Origin: CAVSVP01 sp963731125
GTDB lineage: Bacteria; Pseudomonadota; Gammaproteobacteria; Competibacterales; Competibacteraceae
DNA length: 64,000 bases
NCBI GenBank assembly: GCA_963731125.1
Contig: CAVSVP010000015.1
Span: 1-64,000 of the forward strand
Direction of reading: 5' to 3'
The position numbers and the translations under genes were made by a program. Each line of letters starts with the position of its first letter. The stretch's first letter is position 1. The notes below the pieces were generated by a model. It ran no database searches. It had not been told where the DNA came from and worked only from the letters and a program-made list of their open reading frames with translations. Below are positions 54,429 through 63,919 of this stretch, piece after piece.

Positions 54429-54905
54429 ATGAAAAGTTTGACGGCAAAAGACATCATGACTCAGGACATCTTAGTGGCGCGCGCCGATTGGTCACTGGAT
54501 CGGCTGGCGGAGTTTTTTGCGGATAATTATATTTCGGGAGCGCCGGTTATAGACAGGCATGAAGTCTTGATCGGTGTGGTTTCTTTAACTGATATGGCCC
54601 GTCATGAAAGTTTTTGTTCTGCAGAAGTAGGGGCGGGCGATGTCCACGAATATTATTATCAGGAACTTGAAAGTCAGTATGCGCGGGAAGAGCTTGCTGC
54701 CCTACGCATCAGAGCCGAACCTATTACTACAGTGTTCGACATTATGACGCCGATGCTCTTTGCTGTCGATGGGGATACTCTAGTGCAAGAAGTGGCCGAC
54801 ACCATGGTGAGAGGCCACATTCATCGAGTTTTAGTCACTCGGGAAAAAAAAGTAGTCGGCATTGTGACGGCATTGGATATGCTGAAAATTATACGTGATT
54901 TATAA
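54429..54905 (+). CDS. CBS-domain pair protein
   Basis: The 158-residue protein has two CBS motifs: residues about 5-60 (AKDIMTQDILVARADWSLDRL, GAPVIDRHEVLIGVVSLTDM) and about 95-155 (TVFDIMTPMLFAVDGDTLVQ, GIVTALDMLKII). CBS pairs bind adenosyl ligands. It stands alone and may sense energy status; no target gene is adjacent. A GGAGAA ribosome site precedes the ATG. Confidence 0.9.
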   Translation: MKSLTAKDIMTQDILVARADWSLDRLAEFFADNYISGAPVIDRHEVLIGVVSLTDMARHESFCSAEVGAGDVHEYYYQELESQYAREELAALRIRAEPITTVFDIMTPMLFAVDGDTLVQEVADTMVRGHIHRVLVTREKKVVGIVTALDMLKIIRDL

Positions 54906-54930
54906 CTGACACCGCTGGTTCTGTTTCCAC

Positions 54931-55046
54931 TCCTACTCCTACTCCTACTCCTACTCCTACTCCTACTCCTACTCCTACTCCTACTCCTACTCCTACTCCT
55001 ACTCCTACTCCTACTCCTACTCCTACTCCTACCCTACTCCTACTAC
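54931..55046 (+). repeat. TCCTAC hexanucleotide microsatellite (17 perfect copies plus degenerate tail)
   Basis: TCCTAC repeats without interruption from 54931 to 55032 (102 bp, 17 copies), followed by CCTAC, one TCCTAC and TAC. The last bases overlap the spoVR stop (CTA at 55043-55045). On the minus strand the unit is GTAGGA. It fills the space between the converging CBS and spoVR genes. Confidence 0.97.
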
Positions 55047-56539
55047 CGCAGGGGGCATTCGCCTATCAGTGTGATCTTTCCGTTCTCATCTACCGCTTCT
55101 AAGCGGACGGTGAAGCCCCATAGCCGATGTAAATGTTTCAAGACCTCGGAAGCCGCGTCCGAAAGGGGCTTGCGGTTATAGCGGGTATGCCGCAGAGTTA
55201 ACGAACGATCACCCCGATGGTCTACTGCATAAACCTGGATGTTGGGCTCCCGACTGCCCAAATTATATTGATCAGATAGCGCCTGGCACACGTAACGATA
55301 ACCGCTCTCATTATGAATGGCGGCTATTTCTAAATCTGGGTTAGTGTCATCGTCCAGTACGGCGAACAGCTTAAAATCCCGGATCACTTTGGGCGATAAA
55401 AATTGCCCGATAAAACTTTCGTCCTTGAAGTTACGCATGGCAAAATCCAAGGTCTTCACCCAATCGCTGCCCGCTATATCTGGAAACCAGTATCTATCTT
55501 CGTCGGTAGGATGTTCGCAGATGCGGCGGATATCGCTCATCATAGCGAATCCAAGGGCATAGGGATTAATGCCGGAGTAATAGGGGCTATCGAAGGATGG
55601 TTGATAGATAACACTGGTATGGGATTGCAGAAACTCTATCATAAAGCCGTCGTTGATGTAGCCTTGGTCGTACAGCTCATTGAGCAGCGTATAGTGCCAG
55701 AAAGTAGCCCAGCCTTCATTCATTACCTGAGTTTGGCGTTGAGGATAAAAATACTGAGCCAACTTGCGCACAATACGCACGACCTCGCGCTGCCAAGGTT
55801 CCAGCAGAGGCGCATTTTTTTCAATAAAATACAGTAGGTTTTCCTGAGGTTCGGCAGGAAAACGTCGGGCGGATTGGGCATCTTCTGAAACTTCTTTGGA
55901 AGGAATCGTGCGCCATAGTTCGTTAACCTGAGATTGCAGGTAAGCTTCTCGTTCCTCCTGACGCTGGCGCTCTTCCTGCATCGATAAGGGTGAAGGACGC
56001 TTATAACGATCTACACCATAATTCATCAGGGCGTGACAGGAATCCAAGAACAATTCTACCGTTTCTTCGCCGTAACGTTCCTCGCATTCGACGATATAGT
56101 TTCTGGCAAATAACAGGTAGTCAATGATGGCATCGGCGCTGGTCCAAGTGCGGAATAAATAGTTGCCCTTAAAAAAGGAATTGTGACCATAACAAGCATG
56201 GGCAATGACCAAAGCTTGCATGGTCATGGTGTTTTCTTCCATTAGGTAGGCGATACAAGGATCGGAATTAATGACGATCTCGTAAGCCAGTCCCATTTGA
56301 CCGCGCTTGTAAGTTTGCTCGGTGGTGACAAACTGCTTACCGTAGGACCAATGTTTATAGCCTAACGGCATGCCCACCGAGGAATAGGCATCCATCATTT
56401 GCTCAGCAGTGATGACTTCGATCTGATTGGCATAAGTATCGAGTTTAAAGTCGGCCGCAATGCGGTCGATCTCGGTTTTATAGCGCTCCAACAAAGGAAA
56501 AGTCCATTCGGACGAGCTGGATATTATGCGATGAGTCAT
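55043..56539 (-). CDS. spoVR: SpoVR family protein
   Basis: This 498-residue protein (E. coli YcgB homologue) contains typical segments AHACYGHNSFFKGNYLFRTW, GVDRYKRPSPLSMQEERQR, NEGWATFWHYTLLNELYDQG and GSREPNIQVYAVDHRGDRSL. Function is uncertain; it is linked to stationary phase and spore cortex. It is the last gene in the prkA-yeaH-spoVR operon, its start overlapping the yeaH stop by 4 bp. The stop touches a hexanucleotide repeat. Confidence 0.94.
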   Translation of the reverse strand: MTHRIISSSSEWTFPLLERYKTEIDRIAADFKLDTYANQIEVITAEQMMDAYSSVGMPLGYKHWSYGKQFVTTEQTYKRGQMGLAYEIVINSDPCIAYLMEENTMTMQALVIAHACYGHNSFFKGNYLFRTWTSADAIIDYLLFARNYIVECEERYGEETVELFLDSCHALMNYGVDRYKRPSPLSMQEERQRQEEREAYLQSQVNELWRTIPSKEVSEDAQSARRFPAEPQENLLYFIEKNAPLLEPWQREVVRIVRKLAQYFYPQRQTQVMNEGWATFWHYTLLNELYDQGYINDGFMIEFLQSHTSVIYQPSFDSPYYSGINPYALGFAMMSDIRRICEHPTDEDRYWFPDIAGSDWVKTLDFAMRNFKDESFIGQFLSPKVIRDFKLFAVLDDDTNPDLEIAAIHNESGYRYVCQALSDQYNLGSREPNIQVYAVDHRGDRSLTLRHTRYNRKPLSDAASEVLKHLHRLWGFTVRLEAVDENGKITLIGECPLR

Positions 56540-57807
56540 GTGGTCGTGCGCCTCCTAAAGAGATCCCGAAACACTGGATAAATATCGGCTGGTCCGTCGA
56601 TTTGCCGCATAGCAAATTGCGGATAGATTTTACGCACTTCTTCGTAAGCCTCCCACAGGCTCTGATGACGATCCGGGGTAATCTCAATGTAAGCAAAATA
56701 ACGCACCGCCGGCATGATGTGTTTGATCAAAATATCCCGGCAGCTGGGAGAGTCATGGTGCCAGTTGTCGCCGTCTGAGGCCTGTGCCGCATAGATGTTC
56801 CAGCTCGACACGGGATACCGGTCCCGAACAACATCCCGCATCAAAGACAAGGCACTGGATACGACCGTACCGCCGGTTTCTCTGGAGTAAAAAAATTCTT
56901 CCTCATCTACTTCCTTGGCTACGGTGTGATGGCGAATAAATACAACATCAATACGTTCGTAATTGCGTTTGAGAAACAGGTATAGCAATGTAAAAAAACG
57001 TTTGGCTAAGTCTTTACGGATTTTATCCATCGAGCCGGAAACATCCATCAGACAAAACATGACGGCCTGAGTTGTGGGTTGCGGCTGCAGAACACGGTTG
57101 GCGTAACGCAGATCAAAAGTATCAATAAACGGAATTGCATTGATTCGAGTTCTTAAGCGGGCGATATCCGCTCGCAGTTCCGCCACCCTCGGGTCGCTTT
57201 CATCCGTATCTTCCAGCAAAGCTTCCAGTTCCCTTTGAGTCTCCCGGAGGCGGGAATTATAGGGGGCGGCCAGGGCAATACGGCGAGCCAAAGCACTCTT
57301 CATAGAGCGCACTATATCAATATTAGGCGGTGTGCCGGCAGTGGAAACGCCGGCTCGCACCGCTTTAAACTCCTGAGCTTTAGCGAGCTGCGTTTTGACT
57401 AGGTTAGGTAGTTCCAGGTCCTCAAAGAAGAGTTCTAAAAATTCTTCGCGAGAGAGCTGAAATACAAAATCGTCTTCGCCCGACCCGCTGTTGCTGGCTT
57501 GACCGCCGCCTTTGCCAGCGCCTTTGCCGCCTTTAGGGCGCGGTACCCGATCTCCGGTCACAAATTCCTTGTTGCCAGGATGAATAATCTCACGATGGCC
57601 ACCAGGACCATGACCAAACACTGGCTCAGAAATATCACGGGCAGGAATACCGACCTTTTCACCACTATCCATGTCCTTGATGGAGCGGCCGTTCATAGCC
57701 TCGTTTACGGCTTTCTTGAGCTGACTTTTAAAGCGCCGGATAAAGCGCTGGCGATTGACGGCGCTCTTATTTTTGCCGTCCAGCCGCCTGTCAATGAAAG
57801 TTGGCAT
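56536..57807 (-). CDS. yeaH: DUF444 protein YeaH
   Basis: The 423-residue protein matches DUF444: RRLDGKNKSAVNRQRFIRRF, a Gly-rich segment about 100-110, and a VWA-like domain with MIDAS-type DVSGSM. It overlaps spoVR by 4 bp (translational coupling) and follows prkA by 11 bp. It may work with PrkA and SpoVR in nutrient-limitation signalling. Confidence 0.94.
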   Translation of the reverse strand: MPTFIDRRLDGKNKSAVNRQRFIRRFKSQLKKAVNEAMNGRSIKDMDSGEKVGIPARDISEPVFGHGPGGHREIIHPGNKEFVTGDRVPRPKGGKGAGKGGGQASNSGSGEDDFVFQLSREEFLELFFEDLELPNLVKTQLAKAQEFKAVRAGVSTAGTPPNIDIVRSMKSALARRIALAAPYNSRLRETQRELEALLEDTDESDPRVAELRADIARLRTRINAIPFIDTFDLRYANRVLQPQPTTQAVMFCLMDVSGSMDKIRKDLAKRFFTLLYLFLKRNYERIDVVFIRHHTVAKEVDEEEFFYSRETGGTVVSSALSLMRDVVRDRYPVSSWNIYAAQASDGDNWHHDSPSCRDILIKHIMPAVRYFAYIEITPDRHQSLWEAYEEVRKIYPQFAMRQIDGPADIYPVFRDLFRRRTTT

Positions 57808-57818
57808 AAAGACTCTCC

Positions 57819-59741
57819 TTACGAGGCCTTACGCACCCGCAGATACCATTCAGACAATAGACGCACCTGCTTTGGCGTATAACCTTTGGTGACCATGCGG
57901 TTAACGAATTCCTCGTGTTTTTTCTGATCCTCAGCCGAGGACTTGGCATTAAAAGAAATTACTGGAAGTAATTCTTCAGTGCTGGAGAACATCTTTTTCT
58001 CAATAACGGTACGTAGTTTCTCATAGCTCGTCCAGGCTGGATTACGACCCGCGTTATTGGCGCGTGCCCGCAACACAAAGTTGACGATTTCATTGCGGAA
58101 GTCCTTGGGATTGCTGATGCCAGCCGGTTTTTCAATCTTTTCTAATTCTACGTTGAGTGCAGCACGGTCAAAGAATTCACCGGTGTCGGGATCACGGTAT
58201 TCTTGATCTTGAATCCAAAAGTCGGCATAAGTGACGTAACGGTCAAAAACATTTTGACCGTATTCAGCATAAGATTCCAAATAAGCCGTTTGCAATTCTT
58301 TGCCAATAAATTCGGCATAGCGGGGTGCCAGGTAGCCCTTGAGATAGCTTAAGTAACGCTCCTCAAGTTCAGGCGGAAACTGCTCGCGTTCAATCTGCCG
58401 CTCAAGTACGTAGAGAAGATGAACCGGGTTGGCGGCGACTTCGGTGTGATCGAAGTTAAAAACCTGGGAAAGAATCTTGAAGGCAAAGCGAGTGGAAATA
58501 CCAGACATACCTTCATCAACACCGGCGTAGTCTCGATACTCCTGAATAGATTTTGCCTTAGGGTCGGTGTCTTTTAGGTTTTCACCGTCATAAACACGCA
58601 TCTTGGAGAAAATGCTGGAATTCTCCGGTTCCTTGAGGCGCGACAGCACTGTAAACTGTCCCAACATCTCTAAAGTACCAGGTGCACAGGATGCGTCGTT
58701 AAGAGAACTTTCCCATAACAGCTTCTCATAAATTTTGACTTCATCGTTGACCCGCAAACAATAGGGCACCTTAACAATATAAACCCGATCCAAAAAGGCT
58801 TCATTATTTCGATTATTTTTAAAGGTTTGCCATTCCGACTCATTGGAGTGGGCTAAGATAATTCCATCGAACGGCAAGGCAGACAGTCCTTCGGTGCTGT
58901 TGTAATTGCCTTCCTGAGTAGCGGTTAACAGAGGATGCAAGACCTTGATAGGGGCCTTGAACATTTCCACAAACTCCATTAATCCCTGGTTGGCACGGCA
59001 TAAGGCTCCGGAGTAACTATAGGCGTCTGCGTCATTTTGGGCATAGTGCTCCAACTTGCGAATGTCCACCTTACCTACCAGCGCAGAAATGTCCTGGTTA
59101 TTTTCATCGCCGGGCTCGGTCTTGGCGATAGCAATCTGATTGAGAATCGACGGATAGACTTTTACTACCTTGAACTGAGTGATGTCACCGTTGTATTCGT
59201 GCAAGCGTTTTACCGCCCAAGGGGACATGATGGTCTTTAGGCAACGGCGGGGAATACCGTAATCCTCTTCCAAAATAGGGCCATCTTCATCGGGAGAAAA
59301 AAGACCTAAAGGAGACTCCTGTACAGGCGAACCCTGGATAGCGTAAAAAGATACTTTTTCCATCAGCGCCTTGAGCCGTTCGGCCAAGGACGACTTGCCG
59401 CCACCCACAGGACCCAACAAATAAAGGATTTGCTTTTTCTCTTCCAAGCCTTGCGCCGCATGCCTCAGGTAGGACACAATTTGGTCGATAGAGTCCTCCA
59501 TACCATAAAACTCGTCGAAGGCCGGGTACCTTTTGATGACTTTATTGGAAAATATTCGGCTTAAGCGGGGATTCAGTCGGGTGTCTATTAATTCAGGTTC
59601 GCCAATAGCCATCAGTAAGCGTTCGGCAGCCGTTGCGTAAGCGCTCGGGTCAGATTTACAGATTTCTAAATATTCCTGAATGCTAAAAACCTCCTCCCGA
59701 CTCCTTTCATAGCGTGACTGATAGCGGTTGAAAATGCTCAT
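57819..59741 (-). CDS. prkA: PrkA-type serine protein kinase
   Basis: The ATG at 59741 follows AGAGGTAA; this gives 640 residues, close to E. coli YeaG. It has an AAA+ core with Walker A GPVGGGKS (110-117) and KVYPSILNQIAIAKTEPGDENNQDISAL, and a C-terminal PrkA kinase-like domain. YeaG is a stationary-phase Ser kinase in E. coli. It leads the prkA-yeaH-spoVR operon. Confidence 0.94.
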   Translation of the reverse strand: MSIFNRYQSRYERSREEVFSIQEYLEICKSDPSAYATAAERLLMAIGEPELIDTRLNPRLSRIFSNKVIKRYPAFDEFYGMEDSIDQIVSYLRHAAQGLEEKKQILYLLGPVGGGKSSLAERLKALMEKVSFYAIQGSPVQESPLGLFSPDEDGPILEEDYGIPRRCLKTIMSPWAVKRLHEYNGDITQFKVVKVYPSILNQIAIAKTEPGDENNQDISALVGKVDIRKLEHYAQNDADAYSYSGALCRANQGLMEFVEMFKAPIKVLHPLLTATQEGNYNSTEGLSALPFDGIILAHSNESEWQTFKNNRNNEAFLDRVYIVKVPYCLRVNDEVKIYEKLLWESSLNDASCAPGTLEMLGQFTVLSRLKEPENSSIFSKMRVYDGENLKDTDPKAKSIQEYRDYAGVDEGMSGISTRFAFKILSQVFNFDHTEVAANPVHLLYVLERQIEREQFPPELEERYLSYLKGYLAPRYAEFIGKELQTAYLESYAEYGQNVFDRYVTYADFWIQDQEYRDPDTGEFFDRAALNVELEKIEKPAGISNPKDFRNEIVNFVLRARANNAGRNPAWTSYEKLRTVIEKKMFSSTEELLPVISFNAKSSAEDQKKHEEFVNRMVTKGYTPKQVRLLSEWYLRVRKAS

Positions 59742-60804
59742 GTGTGTTACCTCTCTAGGCACCGTGATGTAACCTTAAGATTGTCAGTTTCAGCAAATAT
59801 CGGACCAACCTTTGGTTTGTTGCCTAAACATTATAAAGATAATAATATTCAAAACCTTAGAGATATTATACGTTATTCTTGTAAGTAATAACTATGTAGT
59901 TTTTTCTAAGTAGCTTCTAGCAACTTATTGCTGCTGAACGACAGTTGATAGTAAGAGAGCCATAAGTAATGTTGCCAGGCAAAATTTCTGTGCATGGCTA
60001 ACGAGCTCTAAAAGCACAATTTTAGTGCAATGTGTTTTTATTACAAAGTGGCCGCTCATTGCCTCAAACTGCAAACTTGGTAGCCGCCGCATCCGCTTAC
60101 GTAGGAATTAACTAGACTTATGTGGATCCGTAAATGTACTTTATCACGTTCCTTCTCTTGGAGTATGTTCTTCTCGCCCAGTTCCCAAAATACGCTATCT
60201 TAAGCCAAGCGATGTCTAGAAAAAGTTGGCAACGTGTCCTTGTTGTTTTAGGGTTTCCCACTGGTAGGTTAGAAACCTGAGGCTGATTACATACAAAAAT
60301 CATACCTTTTGATAAATAACCGTTATCTGTCTAAATGAGATGACCGCAAAGCCGGCATAAATTAGTGTCTAATTTTTGATCATGGTTTAAACATTATTGC
60401 CGCTCAATAGTTATGAGCCAGTTGCAAGAGAGTTAGTAGTATGGGCGTGTTGGGTGAAAAGGCTTACATTCTGGTGCTTTGATTGCTTCAGAATAGTGCG
60501 CTGCAGGCTGGCAGGCATGTGCATTTCCTCTCCCCGGGCGGTTTCTATATCTATATAGGTAGCGCCCTGAGGCCGAGTGGCTTACGGAAAAGGTTAAGCT
60601 ATCATCTGTACCACATAAAGCAACCCACCACTTTAATCTTGTGAGAGTACACTTCGAACTTTCAAAAAAATTTCCTTTCATTACTGAACTGCGGATACAA
60701 AGCGAAAGTAGATGAACATTATCCTCCCGTAGCTAGAGCCTGCTGGATATGGGTTTAGCACAGCTATACTAATCGTTCGGGTAAGTTCCAGGTCGCTTAA
60801 ACTT
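59742..60804. other. 1-kb non-coding gap upstream of prkA
   Basis: The first ~150 bp is very AT-rich (59820-59890) and probably contains the prkA operon promoter. Two short minus-strand frames (60118-60303, 60433-60681) have no family resemblance. Immediately upstream of the DUF3301 gene is TATACT (60765-60770), a possible -10. I see no RNA gene, repeat or mobile element. Confidence 0.45.
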
Positions 60805-61116
60805 ATGACGTTTATTCTATTGCTGTTAATTGGGCTCGTGTTGTGGCTTTGGCAGGATAACCTGCGAGCCCGAGAACAAGCCTGGCAAGCCGGCGCACAA
60901 GCGTGTCAGCGGTGTGGCGTACAACTCTTGGATGATACTGTGGCATTGGAGTGCCTAGGGTGGCGCCGTAAACGGAATGGAAACTATTGTTTAGAGCGGG
61001 TTTATCTCTTCGAATTTACTGATGATGGTACAACCCGACGCCTCGGACGGTTGGTGATACTGGGAAAGCAGGTGGAAATTCTTTGTATGGAGGGAAATGA
61101 TTTGATCATTCCCTAA
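60805..61116 (+). CDS. DUF3301 small membrane-anchored protein
   Basis: The 103-residue protein starts with a hydrophobic segment (FILLLLIGLVLWLWQ) and then QACQRCGVQLLDDTVALECLGWRRKRNG and VYLFEFTDDGTTRRLGRLVILGK, matching DUF3301. Function unknown; conserved in gammaproteobacteria. Not evidently an operon with slyB, 94 bp downstream. Confidence 0.85.
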   Translation: MTFILLLLIGLVLWLWQDNLRAREQAWQAGAQACQRCGVQLLDDTVALECLGWRRKRNGNYCLERVYLFEFTDDGTTRRLGRLVILGKQVEILCMEGNDLIIP

Positions 61117-61210
61117 CATGAGATGGTTCAGTAGCAGTTCAGCTTATCTGCGTTATAGTCACTTGATAAAAAGTGATTGAATTAGCAACTTGATTCAGAG
61201 GTTTTGGAAA

Positions 61211-61678
61211 ATGAACAGCGTAAGGATAGTAAGCTTATTGATCATTGCTTTATTGAGCAGCATGCTGATAAGTGGCTGTGCATCCAGTCTCTCTGGCAGT
61301 GCTTACAGTCGATCTCAAGCACGTTCGGCTCAGGAAGTGCAATTGGGTTATGTCGAAAGTGTTCGAGACGTTCAGATTGAAGGCACGAAAAGCGGTATTG
61401 GGACAGCGGCTGGAGCTGCGCTCGGTGGCGTTGCCGCACATAGCGTTGGCAACGGTACGGTAAGAACGTTGGCAACGATTGGCGGCGTTCTGCTGGGTGG
61501 TCTGGCCGGTGCAGCGACAGAGGAGGGTGTTACCCGTCAACCAGGACTGGAAATCACCGTGCGTTTAGACAGCGGACGTGTGCTTGCAGTCACACAAGCG
61601 GCCGACGAACCATTTTACCCCGGAGAACGGGTACGAATCATAACTGCCTATGATGGCACTATGCGGGTTGCTCATTGA
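61211..61678 (+). CDS. SlyB-like outer-membrane lipoprotein
   Basis: The ATG at 61211 gives 155 residues, with a signal peptide and lipobox LISGC (about residue 22), and a glycine-zipper 2TM region (KSGIGTAAGAALGGVAAHSVG, GGVLLGGLAGAATEEG). C-terminal VRLDSGRVLAVTQAADEPF and ERVRIITAYDG are typical of SlyB/Pcp. SlyB in E. coli guards outer membrane integrity. Confidence 0.9.
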   Translation: MNSVRIVSLLIIALLSSMLISGCASSLSGSAYSRSQARSAQEVQLGYVESVRDVQIEGTKSGIGTAAGAALGGVAAHSVGNGTVRTLATIGGVLLGGLAGAATEEGVTRQPGLEITVRLDSGRVLAVTQAADEPFYPGERVRIITAYDGTMRVAH

Positions 61679-61935
61679 ATCATGACATGACGAGATGGAT
61701 AGAAAAATATAACGAACACTGCAGGTAAACCGTATTACAACGACTATTCGGGCCTAATTTGGGCTTAACGGCGGGTGGCTGCGGTCGCTAGGGGTGTGTA
61801 AGGCAAATTCAGTGAAAATGCGGACGCAATCCCTCTTCCAACTATATTAAGATCATGCTTTGGCAGTTGCCGTAAAAAACCATCATCCCCACAGTGGGAC
61901 ATCATTGGGAATAGCTGTTCCGGGAGCATGAGTCC

Positions 61936-63123
61936 ATGATCCAATCCTTCTCCATCGCCAGGTTGCCGCGCATCGAATTCGGTGCTGACACTATTTTTAA
62001 ATTGCCTGACTTACTGACCCGCTATGGGAGCAGGGCGCTGCTGGTAACGGGAGGCCACTCTTTTCAGAGTTCTTCTTATTGGGAACCGTTGTTGGCGTCC
62101 TTTAAGCAACGTGGTATTACCTGGGAACAATTGCTGGTTGATGAGGAGCCATCACCGAGGCTCATAGACGAAGCCGTGAGCCGCTTCCACGATGACGGTA
62201 TTGAGGTAGTCATCGGAATTGGCGGCGGCAGCGTTTTGGACGCTGCCAAGGCCGTGGCCGGACTGCTCATCAGCGGCGATTCTGTGCTAGATTATCTTGA
62301 AGGAATTGGGCCGGAACGGCCTTATAAAGGCCCTGCTGTGCCTTTCGTGGCCGTACCTACTACGGCCGGTACTGGCAGTGAGGCCACTAAAAACGCCGTG
62401 CTCAGCAGCCGGGGGAAAAATGGTTTTAAGAAATCATTTCGCCATGAACGGTTGGTGCCGGAGTATGCGCTGGTGGATCCGAATCTGCTGGCCACCTGCC
62501 CGCACAAACAGATTGCAGCGAACGCCATGGATGCCCTCACTCAGTTGTTGGAATCTTATGTTTCTCTTCGCGCCAATCCTTTTACTGATGCGTTGGCAGA
62601 AAAGGGCATGGAGGCCATAGCCCAGGGATTGTTTGCCTGGTATGAGGGAAGTGAAGATGCAGCCGTCGGACGAGAATGTTTAGCTTTTGCCGCTCTCGCT
62701 TCAGGGATCTGTCTAGCACAAACGGGACTCGGTTCGGTCCATGGATTAGCGTCACCCCTGGGCGCTTTTTTTCCTATTCCGCACGGCATCGTTTGCGGTA
62801 CGCTAGTGGCCGCTGCTACCCGGATCAATATTGATGCTTTGCGAGCACGAGATCCAGACAGTCCAGCCCGGCATAAATACGCTAAAGTTGGAAATACTTT
62901 GAGTGGTCGACTGCATAGCAATCCTCGCAATGCCCGTGAGGCGCTGGTGCTGGTTTTAGCAGAATGGACCCAGCGTCTAGCCCTACCACCCTTGAGTGCA
63001 TATGGAGTGAAGGAAAGCGACCTTACCCACATCGTCGCCCACTGTCGGGGAGGTAGCATGAAAACGAACCCTATCGTGCTAAGCGATGAAGAACTTATCG
63101 ATATTCTAAAGCAGCGCTTATAA
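61936..63123 (+). CDS. Iron-containing alcohol dehydrogenase family protein
   Basis: The 395-residue protein shows the NAD-binding GIGGGSVLDAAKAVAG, FVAVPTTAGTGSEATKNAVL, and the metal site region NAMDALTQLLESYVS, SVHGLASPLGAFFPIPHG. The first metal-ligand His (usually DALTH) is Gln here; Asp and the two later His are kept. It probably oxidises an alcohol or reduces an aldehyde. A GDPD gene follows 13 bp after, likely co-transcribed. Confidence 0.88.
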   Translation: MIQSFSIARLPRIEFGADTIFKLPDLLTRYGSRALLVTGGHSFQSSSYWEPLLASFKQRGITWEQLLVDEEPSPRLIDEAVSRFHDDGIEVVIGIGGGSVLDAAKAVAGLLISGDSVLDYLEGIGPERPYKGPAVPFVAVPTTAGTGSEATKNAVLSSRGKNGFKKSFRHERLVPEYALVDPNLLATCPHKQIAANAMDALTQLLESYVSLRANPFTDALAEKGMEAIAQGLFAWYEGSEDAAVGRECLAFAALASGICLAQTGLGSVHGLASPLGAFFPIPHGIVCGTLVAAATRINIDALRARDPDSPARHKYAKVGNTLSGRLHSNPRNAREALVLVLAEWTQRLALPPLSAYGVKESDLTHIVAHCRGGSMKTNPIVLSDEELIDILKQRL

Positions 63124-63136
63124 GCAAAAAACACTC

Positions 63137-63919
63137 ATGGATATTATTGCGCATCGTGGCGCATCGGCCCATGCGCCAGAGAACACGATGGCAGCTTTTC
63201 GGTTAGCTTGGGAAAGCGGTGCTGATGGGATTGAATTGGATGTACGGTTAAGTCGCGATGATGAAATTGTTGTACATCATGATGGCACGACACGGCGCAG
63301 TGCTGGCGTGAACTTAATCATCGCCGACACCGATAGCGACATATTGCGGTCTCTGGATGTGGGGCGTTGGAAAGGCGAAGCCTTTGCCGGAGAAACAATG
63401 CCCTTTTTAGCAGAGGTTTTGCAGGAGGCGCCGCAGGATAGTTGGGTGCTGGTGGAGATGAAATGTGGCCCTGAAATAATTCCGGCTCTTCAGGTAACGC
63501 TGGCACAAACCGCCAGCAGGTCGCGCATTATGCTAATTGCCATGCGTCTAGATACCCTGGCGGCTTGCTGTGTTGCTCTGCCCCATATTCCCTGTAGCTT
63601 AGTTGTTCCTTGTGTTAGACCAACTGCTGGACGAAAAACCTGTCTACCCCACTCGCTGGCATTGATTGAATTAGCCAAAGACTACGGTTTAGCCGGTCTT
63701 GATCCCGATTATCGGGGTATCAATAGGGACTTTGCGGCTGCCGTCTGTGCTGTCGGCTTAAAATTATTTACCTGGACGGTGAACAGCGCCATCGACGCTC
63801 GCCGTTTAGCGCTACTGGGCTTACATGCTATCACTACTGATTACCCAGCAGAGCTTCGTCTGGCGCTAAGCGACAAAATTTCGGCAGTGTCTGACGCTCA
63901 TGGACATAGCCATAAGTAA
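63137..63919 (+). CDS. Glycerophosphodiester phosphodiesterase
   Basis: The 260-residue cytoplasmic GDPD has AHRGASAHAPENTMAAF (catalytic His), GADGIELDVRLSRDDEIVVHHDG (metal-binding Glu/Asp and second His) and a C-terminal FTWTVNSAIDARRLALLG. It resembles UgpQ, which splits glycerophosphodiesters into glycerol-3-phosphate and alcohol. It follows the alcohol dehydrogenase by 13 bp, so glycerol or alcohol released could be its substrate, an inference. Confidence 0.93.
   Translation: MDIIAHRGASAHAPENTMAAFRLAWESGADGIELDVRLSRDDEIVVHHDGTTRRSAGVNLIIADTDSDILRSLDVGRWKGEAFAGETMPFLAEVLQEAPQDSWVLVEMKCGPEIIPALQVTLAQTASRSRIMLIAMRLDTLAACCVALPHIPCSLVVPCVRPTAGRKTCLPHSLALIELAKDYGLAGLDPDYRGINRDFAAAVCAVGLKLFTWTVNSAIDARRLALLGLHAITTDYPAELRLALSDKISAVSDAHGHSHK

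Noticed and set aside
54931..55046. CRISPR array
   Set aside because: The unit is a 6-bp perfect tandem repeat with no spacers.
60118..60681. Two short minus-strand frames in the prkA upstream gap
   Set aside because: Arg/Thr/Cys-rich composition without family resemblance; not supported.
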